Shown: in pieces, positions 1 through 12,414 of the stretch
Layout: each line of letters opens with the position of its first letter
Position numbering within the stretch: position 1 is the first letter of the stretch
Assembly: GCA_012064385.1 (NCBI GenBank)
Contig: QRDG01000062.1
Span: 1,976,353 to 2,040,352, forward strand
Origin: Puccinellia tenuiflora
Taxonomy: Eukaryota; Streptophyta; Magnoliopsida; Poales; Poaceae
Length of the DNA stretch: 64,000 nt
Direction of reading: 5' to 3'
Program-made: the position numbers and the translations under genes
Notes under the pieces: generated by a model
Told to the model about the DNA's origin: nothing
Seen by the model: the letters and a program-made list of their open reading frames with translations, nothing else
The model's database searches: none

Positions 1-465
1 GCGTTACCGCTACAATGTAATGATGAGACAGCTCCAGCCGGCTCCAGATCGTAGTGATGTCATAGGGGCAATCGTGTAACTTCCTTGTAACCAAGAAACC
101 CTAGATGCTGCCTATATAAAGCACGCAGGGGCCTCCTGCGCGAGGCAGACTGGAGAGAGAAAAAGGAGGGGAGGACAAGAAGCACAGAGAGAGGAACCCT
201 TTAGCATCATCTTCAACCTCAAGCCGGCTGGAACCTTCAGCCGGCCACCACTCGAAAACAGCTCAAGGAGCGCCATTGTAACCCGATTTGTGATCAATCA
301 ATAAGAACAAGAAGAGCAGGACGTAGGGGTGTTACCTCCACAAGGAGGGCCCCGAACCTGGGTAACTGACGTGTGTTTGCATGTTTGTTGCCCAATCCCG
401 CGCGAGCATCCGATCGTCGCCTGCCCCGCACTCTTTTCCATCTCCGATGGATATGCCGTGCAATC
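1..465 (+). mobile_element. LTR fragment of a Gypsy-type retrotransposon
   Basis: A TATA box (CCTATATAAA) lies at 111-120, followed by a purine-rich leader, an AATAAG polyadenylation-like signal near 299, and a segment reading 'ggtgttacctccacaaggagggcc' in two halves near 328-352. That arrangement (TATA, R region, then 'tacctcc..gagggcccgaacctgggtaa') is typical of U3-R-U5 of large Triticeae Gypsy LTRs; the family resemblance is from memory. The left end lies outside the window. The right boundary near 440-470 is approximate, where a minus-oriented LTR-like block takes over. No coding region is present. Confidence 0.55.
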
Positions 466-3400
466 CACCACGACAGCAGGCGTGCTCGGAATACATCATC
501 GGTACACAACACCTCGATCATGCCATAAGCTCAGACATCGCTTTCACGTATAGCAAAGAGACCAAGACTGCGGAACAACTGGCACATCACAGACTCTACG
601 ACACAAGAGATCATAGTTCAACTCATATATGAGAAAGATAGCAAACATCACAATCAGAGGTCACAGACCCATCATTACATCAAGCGGAAAGCAAATATAG
701 TTGTCTAACAACAAGATCCAAATTATGGCCTAAGAGGCCTACAATAACATATCCCAGCCAGCCTGTTCCGAGACGTCCCAAGCTGCCACCTGGGAACCCC
801 AGACTACTCGTCGATGTCGATAAAGAACCCACCTTCCAGTTTGGTGGCGTCCTCCTCTGAAACAAATAATAATCAACAAAGCAAGGCTGAGTACGACGTA
901 CTCGCAAGAATTAGTAGGGCGATATAGGCCCGATGCTGTTTGGCTTCAAAGTTGTATAGTAGTTGGTTTTGCAGAAAGCTAGTTTTCCTTTCAGGTAACA
1001 CTAGGACTCATGGCACCGACTACTCAGAAGGTTTTTCTCAAAGGGGATAAGATAGTAAAACTTTCTTCTTCGGGTCACCTTGCACCAGCAGTAACCAACA
1101 TTCACCACTCGTATCCACCAAGGCACTCCCTCGAATCACCCTCGAGTAGAAATGAACCTTTTCCACACGTTGATTATACAGCCTCTAGCTGCCATATCAA
1201 TTAAGTTCAGGTTTTCTATGATCTTATCGTCTATTCCCAAGTCGTCCATAACCGCGGACACGGCTTTTCGAAAAGATTAAACCCTGCAGGGGTGTACTGT
1301 TTTTATCCATTGGTACCGTCCGACCCCTTGCCTGTACAATTAGCTCTCTTCCGGGGAAAGCCGGCAGGGCGGGCGCGGTTAAACCTTTACCTCGCGTGAG
1401 ACTATCCAAGGGTCATCGTGACGACAGGACAAGTTCAGTGCCTATTTCAACACCCTGCCCCATCGCCACTCCTATCACCACCATCGTCATCACATCATCA
1501 TCATCATCATCATCATCATCACCATCATCACCGACCACACACTCGCAAATGGAAAGCGCAAACTAGAGGACCCTTGGATACGCCCGCACAAGTTATTCAG
1601 TTAGTAAGGGGCCCATACCCCCACCGTTGGTAGCACGCTAGTCTTGGTTCAAGAGGTAAAGAACTCGCACCTAGGGGCAGGAACGAGACAAAACACCATC
1701 CCCGATGGCAACTCATCCCAGCCTTCTTAGCAATTATTTATTAACACAAGTTTCCACCACTGCCCGAACATTCCATCAACTTCACATGTATGGAAATAAT
1801 CAACGGACAACTTAAGCATTCGACTACGCATGGCTAAGCATATCTAAGCATAACATACAACTGATATTAATTATCTCAGGCCAACACACCAACCTATGGT
1901 TAATAGGAAGGGAAACAGATAATGGTTCAGGGAGCATGCAAGTTATAGGATTCTCTATCCACTGAACAAAACTTGTTTCTAGAATCGAATGCAATATTAT
2001 AGTGGAGAAAATAATTGTACTAATAGGATGAGATATGCACAGAAGGTTAGGTTAGCTCTTGCCTTGCTGATAGTACTGGGCGCGTTGATCGTCGAGGTAT
2101 TGTGGTGGAACCTCGACTCCTGAATCTAACGAAACACAACAATAACAGGAAAACGAAATAAATAACACGAATACAAGGTGCAATGCACAATCATGATGAG
2201 ATGGTCAAATTATGCACTGAAATCATATTGGGCATGTCCCACAAGTTAAATGGAACCCCTAAATTAAATATCGCAATTAACGGGTCAAAACTCCATATTT
2301 AACTTAGTGAATTGCATTATTATCCAAAATTTCCAGTACTGAATTATGGGTCCTAAATGCATGAAAATGACATTATTAGATAGATATTGTCCTACTGATC
2401 ATTTTGGTACTTCGTTTGCAATTTTCCGATTAACGATGAAGAAATGGTGATTTAAACGGTTATGCAATTTCAATCATTTTAACCACTTCGAAAATGACAT
2501 CAAAGTAAAAGTTATTTTCATACTGTGAAATTAACATGGCTAGATAGCATTTGTCTTGCTGGTCATTTTGGTATATCATTTGCAATTTTTGAATTAATAT
2601 TCATCAAGTTATGATATTTTTAATAATTGATTTAAATCTGCCATTTTACCTATTTTTATTAAACAGCACCAATATTACATCTAAAATTCTCTCAAATTAC
2701 ATAAACTTGTAGATCATTGTTCACTTAACATTTTGAGAGCTTATTCATAATTTTTGGATGAGTAGAACTCAAGTTATGCAATTTCCAAAATTTGAATTAA
2801 ATCTGCCATCTCTGTTTTTATTAAATAAAGGCATTTTATTTTGGTCAATTAATTCTACCAATGGCAATAACAGATGGACATTTTCTTCCTGAGCATTTTG
2901 GTATATTATTTGCATTTTTTGGACTTATGGTTCAAAAGATATGCAATTTCAAAGTTAGACTTCATTTTCTGTCTTTTAATTTAAATCCAGAAAACAGCCC
3001 GAACCGTTTTTCACCGTGGCTAGGCTAGCCACAGTGGCTGACTGGCGGGGCCGCACCACGCTGGCATCCACGTCGGCCCAACGGGGCCACAGACAGGTTT
3101 GACCGGAGCGGGAGGCCACGACCGACGCGGGGATGGCGGTGACCGACGGCGACGGCGCGGACGGATCCACCGCTGGGGAACGCGCACGGCCTAGCTACTA
3201 GGTGTGCTAGATGCGCCCTTCTACGGGGAGCTCAGAACGGACGGCGCCGCCAGGTTACGGTCGCCGGAGCGAGGCGTCCGTGGCGACAAGCGACGGCCGA
3301 CGGCGGGCAGCGAAGGCACCTACAATCTAGGGGGAGAGATGGACAGAGAGGTCCGGGAGAGTCGCCTGCTCACCCTGAGTCCGGTGGTGCCGACGTCGAG

Positions 3401-4464
3401 GCCGGAAAGGGAAGGGGACGTCGGTGAGTCGGGGAAGACGGCGGCGGCAGTGCCGGAGAAGAGGAAGAAGACGGCGTCGATCCGGGGCTCTAGGCTCCTC
3501 CTAGCCGAAGGAAGAAGACGACGAGGCGAGGACGTTGGCATGCTCCGTTGGTCGCGGGGAGGCTCCGGTCGACGGCGATGTGCGGCGGCGCTCGGTTCAG
3601 CCCACGGTCATGGCAGCAGCAGCTAGGGTTAGGGTTTCGGTGCAGGGGGGAAAGTGAGGGGGAGAGAGAGAGCAGAGGCAACGGGGAGGCCTCTTATCCT
3701 CCATGGGGGGCCAGGGAGCGAGCGGGTGCGTCGGGGACGAGCGCGGCAGCTCGGTCGCTACAGCCATGGCCGCTACAGCGTGAAGGAGAGGGAGTTTTTG
3801 CAGATACCCCCCTGCCTGCTTTTTCCCCTTTTGTTTTTATTTCTTTAATTGAAACAGCAGCCCTTTCTATTTAATTGAGGCCTCAAATCATTTCCAAAAA
3901 TTATGAGAAAATTCAGGGAGGCTCACAATAATATAAGGAAGCTCACCATATTTTTGTTTTGAATTTTTGAAAGGTTCAACTTGGTTTAAAAATTCAAAGT
4001 TGATTTGCAACTATTTGAAGTCCTCATTTTTAATTGAGGCATTTAAACCCTTTTATAAAACCTGCAAAAATTCATGTAGCCTCCCCATGACATGTAGAAG
4101 CTTGACAAAATTTGGTGTTGCCAAATAGAAAGTTTTGCATAACACTTGTTCATAGGGTTTACTTAAGGCAAGATTAATCAATTCCAACTATCAATCTTAT
4201 AGCCTTATAAAAGCACAAAGCAAGAATATTGTTTTTCACTCTTGGAACTTCCTGGACAAATATGGAAGCTCAAGAATATTTTGTTTTGCCAATTTGAGCA
4301 ATTGCATTTGGTTTGGAATTTTAGGAAGTGTTTGCTCCCTTTTAATGTTTTCCATTGTTTGCAATATTTAATTTTGCAATTTAAATATGTATGCCATGAT
4401 GCAATGCAAAGCAAAAAGTGAAAATTTGGCTCAAATTTTAGGGTATCAAATCTGGGCTGTTACA
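466..4464 (-). mobile_element. Long LTR-like block (minus orientation) of a Gypsy/LARD-type element
   Basis: Read on the minus strand the block begins at 4464 with TGTAACAGCCCAGATTTGAT, a start typical of long grass Gypsy LTRs. It continues through AT-rich sequence, a GC-rich stretch (about 3000-3800), and a segment with 'gagtacgtcgtactc' near 890-905. No gag or pol homology is visible, so this is most likely a very long LTR, solo or partial. Open frames at 3204-3626 and 3548-3874 lie in the GC-rich part and have no recognisable domain. The right end is sharp: it cuts into a Gypsy reading frame that resumes at 4465. The left end is uncertain, and I could not find a matching target-site duplication. 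Confidence 0.5.
1491..1530. repeat. (ATC)n trinucleotide microsatellite
   Basis: An almost uninterrupted ATC/CAT run of about 13 units, with flanking degenerate units. It encodes a poly-histidine stretch in one frame, but that frame has no other gene-like property. Confidence 0.85.
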
Positions 4465-4730
4465 ATCACACTTTCCATGTTACCCAGCTAAAGAAACATG
4501 TGTGTCCTGTAGCAGTTCCGGCACCTGCCCTTCCCCTCGTGGATGCAAATGGAAACATCCAGGTGGGTCTGGAAGCTGTTCTAGAGAGGAAACTAATTCC
4601 CAGGAAGCAAGGTAACATTTCCATCCCTGTGGTGCAATGGCGAATCAAATGGATGAACCTGCCAGAGGAGTCAGCAACTTGGGAAGATTCAACATTCATT
4701 CAAAAAGTCTTCCCAGACTTCACGCCTTGA
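4465..4730 (+). pseudogene. Gypsy (chromovirus-type) polyprotein, C-terminal end of integrase/chromodomain
   Basis: The frame reads FHVTQLKKH from 4473, the conserved C-terminal integrase motif of grass Ty3/Gypsy polyproteins. It then continues through a chromodomain-like segment with LPEESATWED (residues follow a WRIKW core) and ends FPDFTP-stop at 4728-4730. Only about 88 codons remain. Everything upstream was removed or displaced by the LTR-like block ending at 4464, so this is a truncated relic. It was once the end of the pol gene of a + strand element, which makes the following 0.5 kb a candidate 3' UTR and LTR. Confidence 0.75.
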
Positions 4731-5290
4731 GGACAAGTCGTCTCTCACGACCGGGTAATTTTTAGGAAGCTTAACCTGACGAACTGCACCTCTGAAGATA
4801 TATCATTACACTACTTACCGCTTCGAGCCCAAGTCGTACACCTGGAGCTTCTCTTCACCTGCTCCGTTGCTTGTCGCTACTTCCCTTTATATTCCGCTCC
4901 TCCGCGAGCTTGTAATGTTTTATCTTTTCCTCTTTGGGTCTAAACCCTAGCCGCCATGTTCTGGCTGGCGTAGCTCCCCTGCTTGTAAACTGCAGCTTTA
5001 AGCCATAGGCTCCTCTGAATTCAGCGAACAGATGATAGCGGGACTGAATCTTGTGTGTGTGATTTCGTGTTTCTTCTGAGATTGCTAGTCTAGGCCTATC
5101 ATTGCGCCCCTTCCTCGTGCCGTCCTTCTCCTGCTCCGCCGCCGGCTTGAGGATGCTCTCGTCGACTTCCATCATCGGAACGAGCCGATATCCGTCGACT
5201 CGAGGCATGGGGAGGTCAATTTAGGGTTAGTGAAACGGTTGCGACTAAGTTACTGGCTTCATGGGCCGGGGCCCATCTAGGGATTTTTTT
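4731..5290 (+). mobile_element. 3' untranslated region and probable 3' LTR of the Gypsy relic
   Basis: The stretch directly follows the Gypsy polyprotein stop codon (GAGGACAAG context, usual before the polypurine tract in these elements). It contains pyrimidine-rich leader-like sequence and an 'aaaccctagccgcc' segment near 4943-4956. No second LTR is available in the window for comparison, so exact LTR ends cannot be set. A minus-strand open frame at 4855-5208 has no recognisable domain. Confidence 0.35.
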
Positions 5291-5380
5291 TGAGGTGCTG
5301 CACGATTTTGACCAGTATGAATTTTACTACTCACATTTTTACCACCAGTATGAATTGTTATCAGCCTTTAGTTTTACGAA

Positions 5381-5512
5381 AATGAATGGCTGTTATTGAT
5401 TTGGGGGTACCACAGAAGGCCTCATGTTGAAATGATTGAAGAGCACCTGATGAAGCCGAATCTGTTACTAGGCGTGAGACTGCTCGTGAGGTTCCTTGGT
5501 CTCCGCCGCCGA
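5381..5512 (+). repeat. Left copy of a ~130-bp direct duplication (LINE RNase H upstream segment)
   Basis: Starts with ATGAATGGCTGTTATTGATT and matches 6169-6300 with about four differences by eye. In the frame continued by the right copy it encodes the linker before a LINE RNase H domain (EVPWSPPPTG). Here it stops abruptly at 'gccgccgac' and is followed by unrelated sequence, while the right copy runs on into the LINE. Confidence 0.8.
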
Positions 5513-6168
5513 CATTGGCCTTCCGTGGTGTGGCGGTCGGTTACAATCCCGCTGTCTACTCCTCCTTTGCTTCACGCGCGTACACATAATCTCTCCCTTG
5601 GAGTTGTTCTTTCCCCTTTTGATCCATCGATCTGTCTATGCCCCTCGCTCCCACGCCGATGCCTATGATTCAGCCTGCGACCATCATGGGATGCACTCGC
5701 GGTGGCGTTGTTGTTGGCGGTGACGATGTGCAGCGAGGAAGGCGGGTTTAGAGGGAAAAGTAGCGCCAAGTGTCAATATTTTTGCCAAGCATCACGTACA
5801 AATACTCATGGATTTTCAAACAAAGTTAAAATAGTTGTGTATTACTTGACGGTTCCAAATTATAAGACAATTTTGATATTTTAATTTGGAAAAAATAAAA
5901 TGACAAATCCACTAAAATTGTGTATAAATCGTGTGGTTTAGAAAAAAGTTCGAACATCTTCAAATTTGGAACGAAGGAGTGTTTGTCAATTTTTAATCCT
6001 TGTCATATCTGTGTCTTTTATATTAGTAGAGATGAATCATCGCGGCATGTTGTTTGTTATGACAAGATACACACCGTCGTGTATGGCGAAATTGGAACTC
6101 CGGCCCACAATCACAAACACGTGAACTTAGGCCCCATTTGGTATCTATGTATTTTGCATGTACCTAGG
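5513..6168. other. 0.66-kb filler between the two duplicated segments
   Basis: This sequence is unrelated to the LINE on either side. Its first 250 bp are GC-rich, with minus and plus open frames of 60-90 codons. The remainder is AT-rich. No domain, TIR or poly-A is recognisable. It interrupts the LINE exactly between two near-identical 130-bp direct repeats. Confidence 0.5.
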
Positions 6169-6804
6169 ATGAATGGCTGTTATTGATTTTGGGGTACCAC
6201 AGAAGGCCTCATGTGGAAATGATTGAAGAGAACCTGATGAAGCCGAATCTGTTACTAGGCGTGAGACTGCTCGTGAGGTTCCTTGGTCTCCGCCGCCGAC
6301 AGGTTTGCTTCAAGTTAATGTGGATGTGGCTTTGTTTTCTTCTTCTCGCAGGATGGGAGCAGGGGCGGTTGTCCGTGATCATACTGGGACACTGGTTGCC
6401 GCATGCGGTAATAGCCTCCCGGAGGTCGTGCCCTGCCCGAGCTCGCAGAGGCCCTTGCTATCCGGCTGGCACTTACTTTTGCTAAAGATGAGGGCTTGGA
6501 TGGGCTGATTGTGGCGTCTGATTGCCTGTCCGCTGTGACAAGGATTCAGGCTACGGAAAAAGATCGTTCTGCTTATGGGCCGGTGATTGAAGATATCAAG
6601 ACCCTGATGGTTTCGTTTCGCTCAATAAAGTTCATTCATGTTAGGCGTGGGCAAAATGTTGCGGCGCATGTTTTAGCTCGTTCGTGTTAGTTTACCTGTA
6701 ATGCGGTGTGGCGTGGTGTGTCTCCGGAGGCTATCCGGGAAACTATTTATAATGACTCTATGTTTTGTTGATTAATAAAGGTCTCGGGTTCTCTAAAAAA
6801 AAAC
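6169..6804 (+). mobile_element. 5'-truncated L1-type LINE 3' end with RNase H domain and poly-A tail
   Basis: The frame from about 6263 encodes the linker EVPWSPPPTGLLQVNVDVAL and the start of an RNase H-like (RVT_3-type) domain with MGAGAVVRDHTGTLVAACG. A frameshift near 6435 moves the domain into another frame (GLIVASDCLSAV), which ends with FIHVRRGQNVAAHVLARSC and a stop near 6690. This C-terminal RNase H is characteristic of plant L1-like ORF2 proteins. A 3' UTR follows with AATAAAG near 6774 and a terminal A-run at 6796-6804. The frameshift and 5' truncation make it dead. It shares its first 130 bp with the left duplicate. Confidence 0.8.
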
Positions 6805-7303
6805 ATGCAATGTATCAAATATTTAAATGGATCATACGTACATACATACGCGGCTGGCTGGTTTGATCGACCGGTGCATGTACGTATATGGTTCTACTCG
6901 TCACACACTCCATCATGCATGCAGAACATGAAGCGAAGACAACCACAAGAGCTTAATCAGAGGTGCCTGTGTAACCCGCGTGAGTAATTAACCGGATATC
7001 TTCTAAGGATTTAGGGACCAGGAGACCGCAATCGCCACAGTCAGGCTGGCCACGTTAGTAGGCCGCATCGGGAATTGTATTTGTTCTCGATATGATTAAT
7101 AAAAGATTGTTCTCGCCCCCTTTTGTTTTTTTATGTATTCGTTATACGCCGGCATGGCCACATTTTTCTTTCTTTTTACCATTCTCAAATGCGCATGAGA
7201 TAACTACCCCTCCGCCCTAGTCGTGAAGTATTGTACGTTTTTCTCCTATCAAACAGTTACCTACCACAATTTCGGTGCGATGAAACAACACATATTACCA
7301 TCG
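6805..7303. other. Intergenic stretch, no gene seen
   Basis: Mixed composition. Around 7070-7110 a short 'aataaaagattg' segment resembles the 3' end of another non-LTR element. At 7206-7222 a 'ccctccgccctag' segment resembles the ends of Stowaway/Tourist-type MITEs but without a partner. No coding evidence. Confidence 0.4.
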
Positions 7304-7735
7304 TCACCTCCCATCATGGTACTTGCCATCGGTGGCAACGTTGTGCACAGGCTTGCCGAGGTGGGCCTCGCGGACGTCGAGACGGCAACCGATGCGGCGG
7401 TAGAATTTGGAGCGGAGAGGGCTGAGGGATGTGGATGCACGCCCGGAGCATGAAGGCCAGACAAATAGAAGGCCGAGGTGGACGTTGTTGGGCTTGCTGT
7501 GCAGGTCAGCACCCGCGTCGTAGAGCGTGACCTACTTCCCCACCACGGACACCGTCACCGCGAGGTTGCTCCTCCGCGCCTGGTAGAATTCCTTCAGCCG
7601 CAATATGGGCGACGTTGCAACCCTCATATATGGCCCAGATGTGTGGAGAGAAGTGTAGTAGAGCATCACACATCGGTCGGCCTCAGTGGCGGTGGGCGAA
7701 TGCGGTTGGGCGGACACGGTGAAACATGCAAACAA
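7304..7735 (-). pseudogene. LEA_2 / NHL (NDR1-HIN1-like) family pseudogene
   Basis: Read on the minus strand from the ATG at 7735, one frame runs to a TGA at 7304-7306 and is interrupted by a single TAG at 7532-7534. The translation carries LEA_2-like features in the usual order: an EFYQARRSNLAVTVSVVG strand typical of the 'aFYQg..n..v.v' block, then VTLYDAGADL, then a C-terminal KFYRRIGCRLDVREAHLGKP resembling the conserved cysteine-containing end of NHL proteins. NHL proteins are small membrane-anchored plant proteins linked to stress and immunity. The membrane segment expected at the N terminus is absent, so the copy is 5'-truncated as well as stop-interrupted. The family call is from motif memory only. 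Confidence 0.45.
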
Positions 7736-8500
7736 AGGGGGAGCAGGGCGTACACGACGGAGATTGTGATGGCTCGGCGGGGTCAGAGCGAAGGATGCTA
7801 TGAGGGTCTAGAGATTTTGAAGGAGGGTGAGCATTAGGAGAGATGCGACGAGGCACAACAATCTAGTGCGCTCGACCCTAATTATTTATCGAGTGCGAGA
7901 GAGAGAGGAGGGAATAAGGATGTTGACCAATAAAAATAATTTCACATACATGTGCACCGCACACAATTAACAAATCAAACGAAACCATCCTAGAAAGATA
8001 TGGCTCATTAGTGTTGCGATATTTGCTATGTAACTAGCAAAATGTCTGTGCGTTGCTACGGGGTCCATATTTTGATGAAAAGATTGTCTTATTCGATTGA
8101 AAAACACTAAAAACCATCTTCCGAGTTTGTAGAAAAGTATAATTTTTTGATGTTGTAGGTATTCTTCATTTTCCTTCTTTCTTACCACTATCTTTGCCTA
8201 GCCTCCCAAATCTAAGTACAAGACTGTTTTATTTAACTATCTAATTCCTAAGCACTTACTCTGTATGTAGACATTCTCATATTCATAAATATAAGTCAAA
8301 ACATTGGATGAAAAAAGATACACTCACACACAACAGTTCTCATATACAGAGGGACACATACGATACACAGTCAAGCCAAGTTGGTCTACTACCATTGAGT
8401 CGAAAACGACCATCACTTACTCCGTATGTAAGAAACCTCCTCTAGAATTATATCTTGCGACAAAGATGTAGAACTTGCTAGAGCTCACTATAGAAACCAT
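7736..8500. other. Repeat-like intergenic stretch
   Basis: At 8030-8063 the sequence 'actagcaaaatgtctgtgcgttgctacgg' (split here: actagcaaaatgtctgtg / cgttgctacgg) matches, from memory, the terminus of a very abundant Triticeae transposon family. Two 'cttactc(c/t)gtatgta' segments near 8256 and 8417 are MITE-like. No coding evidence. Confidence 0.35.
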
Positions 8501-8501
8501 T

Positions 8502-8735
8502 TCATACTCGCTCTTCCTCGATCTTTGTCTTGGAACAAAGGAAGGCGCACACGAGCTGCTGCCGAAAGAACAGGAGCGTCGCGATCAGCACCCCTCCGAG
8601 GTATGCCAATGTCCCACACGAGGCTGAAGAGGTCGTCCTGAACACAACCTGAACACGTCGTACACGTGGGGGAGCACGCGGATCAGGGTGCTTCCGATGT
8701 AGAATCCTGGGGAGAGGGCCCTGACCTTGATACAT
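8502..8735 (-). other. Unrecognised coding-like fragment (minus strand)
   Basis: One minus-strand frame is open from 8735 to 8502 (77 codons). An alternative frame reads SPGFYIGSTLIRVLPHVYDV, which has the look of a real protein but which I cannot assign. Base composition is clearly higher in GC than the surroundings, as expected for a grass exon fragment. No start, splice partner or family can be defended. Confidence 0.25.
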
Positions 8736-11700
8736 TAGATCTCACATATCATGGTAGACAATGAAACCTCCAAAATTTGTTTATACTGAAGCCTTTAAAG
8801 ACAACCTGAAACAGGAAACAAGATGTTAATTAAAGATATTACCAATACGATGGATAAAATGGAAGTGACATGCATGAATAAGCGGCTTAAAAACTTACAT
8901 GAATTGAAAGCATAAATATCACGCTCCATTCCAACCATCACCAGTGATCTCCTCAAGAGACTCTACAACTGACGACGAGAGAAAACCAGTTACCAGTTAT
9001 GTTAACAGTGGTGGGAGCATGTAAGAATTCTTTCATTGGCCAAGTCCAGTTTCTAGCTCCATGACAATTGAATACTCCAATCACAATAGACAAATTATTA
9101 CGGTTTAAGACTCACTGTGTCGCTGTGAGAGAATCACTACCATGTATCTCACTCACCAGATCCAGTAAAACAACATCCGAAAAATACAAGTTAGGAAGAA
9201 CAAAATACCAAATCCATTTCAACATCAGAGCTCGAGGAACCAAGAACAAATATACATGACATATATTATTACATTAATATGCAATGAACTGGAATAGAAT
9301 TGCTGCTAAAATTATAAAACTCCCAAGAAATCAGTAAAGGCCTGAGAAGGGACATATATCATCCAGACAACATAAGCCATAATGCAGTTGAGAAATAATT
9401 GATCGATGAACTTTTTTACTGAACATTCCAACCTTTTCTTCCCTAGAAATATACTATTAAAAGCCATAATGATGCAGATTTTCCCAGTTGACAAAAGAGC
9501 CACAATAGGACAACACTTCTGAGCTGAAAAAAGTACAAGAAACCAATTAGAGAAAATAATCTACTTATCACAGGAACACAATATTTGACTTTCCATTTTG
9601 AATGAGCCATCAAAGGTGCTGATTCTGAAAAAATCGAACAGTGCAAAGTAAAATTTATGTGCAGTTGTACACCAATCATGCCTTTTTGTCCTTTTACCTT
9701 CATCGTAGTAAAACCATTAGCAGGTCATAAACAGTGAAGCTTTAATAGCAAATAATAAGAATTTTTAAAAAATAGTGTCAAATCAACTGAACAATTTAAA
9801 CATGGTAGCAAGTCCTCTCAAATGCCAATTTGATAAGGCGTGGCACACGAAGTTAAAAAATTAAATAATTTTGCATGACCGAGTTGTAAAAAATCTTGTA
9901 GCACTTTCTCATTTTAAATCAACCCTAGAAGATCAAGGAGCAATCAGCAATCTCTAAGAGTTTTCTTTGGACACCAATGTTGGTCCTGATATCTTGGCTA
10001 CTCAGGGTATCTCACAGCGGACATAAATATTCTACGTAGGGTATCGAGCGGCGGCGTGGGTAGCCATGGCCCGCGGCGTGTATGAGAGGTGGTGGCAATG
10101 CGGCGAGTCATTCCAGACCGCGAGCAGAGGAGGTTACGGCGGAGCGCTGAGTCGTTCATGGCAGCGCACATGGAGGCCGCGGCGGTGTGGGGAGCCGTTC
10201 AGGACGAAACTTACGGGAGGCCATGACGACGCTCAGTGGAGGTCGCGGCGGCATGTGAGGTAAAAAATCACTCCCAACAAAGAAACAGATAAACAAAAAA
10301 TCATCCACGATGCATTAACAGTTTATCTTGAACGGGGGGTATCATAATAAATGAAATAAAAATACAGAAACAATGCATATGTATTTTAGCTATTGTACAA
10401 TCAAAGATAGAGAAATGTTAAGCCATAACTTCCCAATCAGAAGTTCTCAACCATTTGATAGCACAATGAAGGCAATTTCAAAACAATGACTATCTTATTT
10501 ACCATTGATTTTGAAACTGTAAAAAATGCAGCATAAAATCATTTCCATGGAATACTAGCCTGAATAAGGCACAAATGAATATGCATTTCCAACATATTGA
10601 AGGAAAAAAGACATATCACATTAGTACGTTAGAATTGAATGACCTCTGATGGACTCACTTTGACTTTATGCCTTGTAAATCCTAGTACATTATTTGCCAA
10701 AAAAAAAGGTGCAGCTAGCTATTTGTATACACTCCCTTGCCAAAAGAGTAACAGATAGTTCGGTCGACAAGTGAAATATTTACTACAAAACTGAAATATT
10801 GTGTTACCCCGAGATATCAACACCACAACAAATGGTCGGCATGCCACATTGTTCATTGCTCAAACAATTCCAAATTGGTACGTTGAGAAATCTACTCACC
10901 TTCTTTACTATAGAAATGATATGGAATGAGGGCTCAAACAAAAACCTTTCTTCGTTGAACCAATCAATCCAAACGCTGAAAAAATGATTCTTTACTCTTG
11001 GTGAGCTTTCTAAGAAAAGATCTTCAGTCTTGGGTGTTACATTGTTTACCTAAAAATGATATCACAGGATCATTAATCTTGAGTGTAGCTAGCTTATACC
11101 ATACTGAAATTGCCAGCTAATGCCAAGTTGCTGAAATAGAGCACACTCCATGTGATGAAAGCAGGTGCATTCTTATATCAATAATCATACAGTACTACAT
11201 ACTACCCATCTTTGCAGAATGATAATCCCACTGAATGTGCCAACACAAAAAAATGCACAAGCATACACTTTCGTACAATGATCATCAATGTACATGTGCC
11301 AACTTATCTACAACCTACCACAACGATGCTCGTATTCACACGTACTAACCCAACTCAAAATTAACCATATAGAAACCACATTACGTAGAACTTAGACAAA
11401 AAATCAGAATACAAACCTGTTGCCCTCTCTCTCTGGCTCTCAGCAAGACATCCCAGCGGCAAAGAAGCAGCCAGTACGCGGAGCACAACTGGCACCACAC
11501 AAGTAGAGCCCCAGATGCAACAGACCCTGGGCGCCTCGGTCAGATCCATGGGCAGCAGATCGTCGGCCGGCTACCTAATACGGGAATGGAAGATGCGGTG
11601 GGAGCCGACCTAGCGACGGGAAACTCGATGCGAGGAAGGAGTCGGATGGGATGGAGCTCGCGTCCTGATTCGGGGAAGTAGGCGGCAGCCGGCCGGCGGT

Positions 11701-12414
11701 CGAACCGCTTCCTGTGCATCTTCTCCACACCTCGTTCGAGCTCCAGCCTCGGGAGGTGACCTGGCGGCGGGGATTGGGCCGGATGTTTACGGCAGGCTTA
11801 GGCTGTTAGCAGCGGCGGCGGCGGGCGAGCGAACCCTAGGAGACGGCGGCGGCAACGGGCGGGCGAACCCTAGGAGGCGGCGGCGCGCGCGGTTCGCTCG
11901 GGAGAAAACTCGGTGGAGAGATAACGGGGGATGCGCGGATGAATGCGCGAGCGTGGGCGTGGGGGCGATGATTTGGGCGGACCGCTGGACGAAGCGCGAC
12001 GAAGCCAGGGGCGAAACGCGTTCGACGACGTACCACAGAACGAATAGTTCTTTTTAGGTAGTATATATATATATACTAGTTGACATGTACGTGCAACGCA
12101 CGTTTTCACAATTAAATGGTTGCACGTGCAATGTACGTCTAATTATATTAGTCATCATGACTCATGAGACAATCTCAAATCATGAAACCCATATCCACAC
12201 CATTGCTAATTTCGTTTAGCCTTTATAGGTAATCATAACTATACATTTTATCCTACCAAACGAACAGAAGGAAATAGGAATTTACCTGCCAATTTATAGA
12301 TAATTTGTTTCCATTAATAATGCAATAGTTTTGAAAATAATTAGAACTTGCCAATCGAGATGATTTGTTCATGTCTGTTAGAAAATAATTTGAAAAAAGG
12401 CACAATGGCCCAGT
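8736..12414. other. Mosaic intergenic stretch without an identifiable gene
   Basis: Mostly AT-rich. Islands of GC-rich sequence occur at 10040-10265 and 11530-12040; the latter has several minus-strand open frames of 60-80 codons and could be a displaced first exon or a transposon end. An open minus frame at 9312-9503 follows a good acceptor (pyrimidine tract then CAG) near 9523 and could be an exon, but I do not recognise it. At 12060-12110 a (TA)n run leads into 'ctagttgacatgtacgtgc', similar to the transposon terminus near 8035. Confidence 0.35.

Noticed and set aside
1418..1633. Open frame with a poly-histidine run
   Set aside because: The histidines come from an (ATC)n microsatellite inside LTR-like sequence.
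3204..3874. Overlapping + strand open frames in the GC-rich part of the long LTR block
   Set aside because: Arg/Gly-rich with no domain and embedded in sequence that reads as LTR on the other strand.
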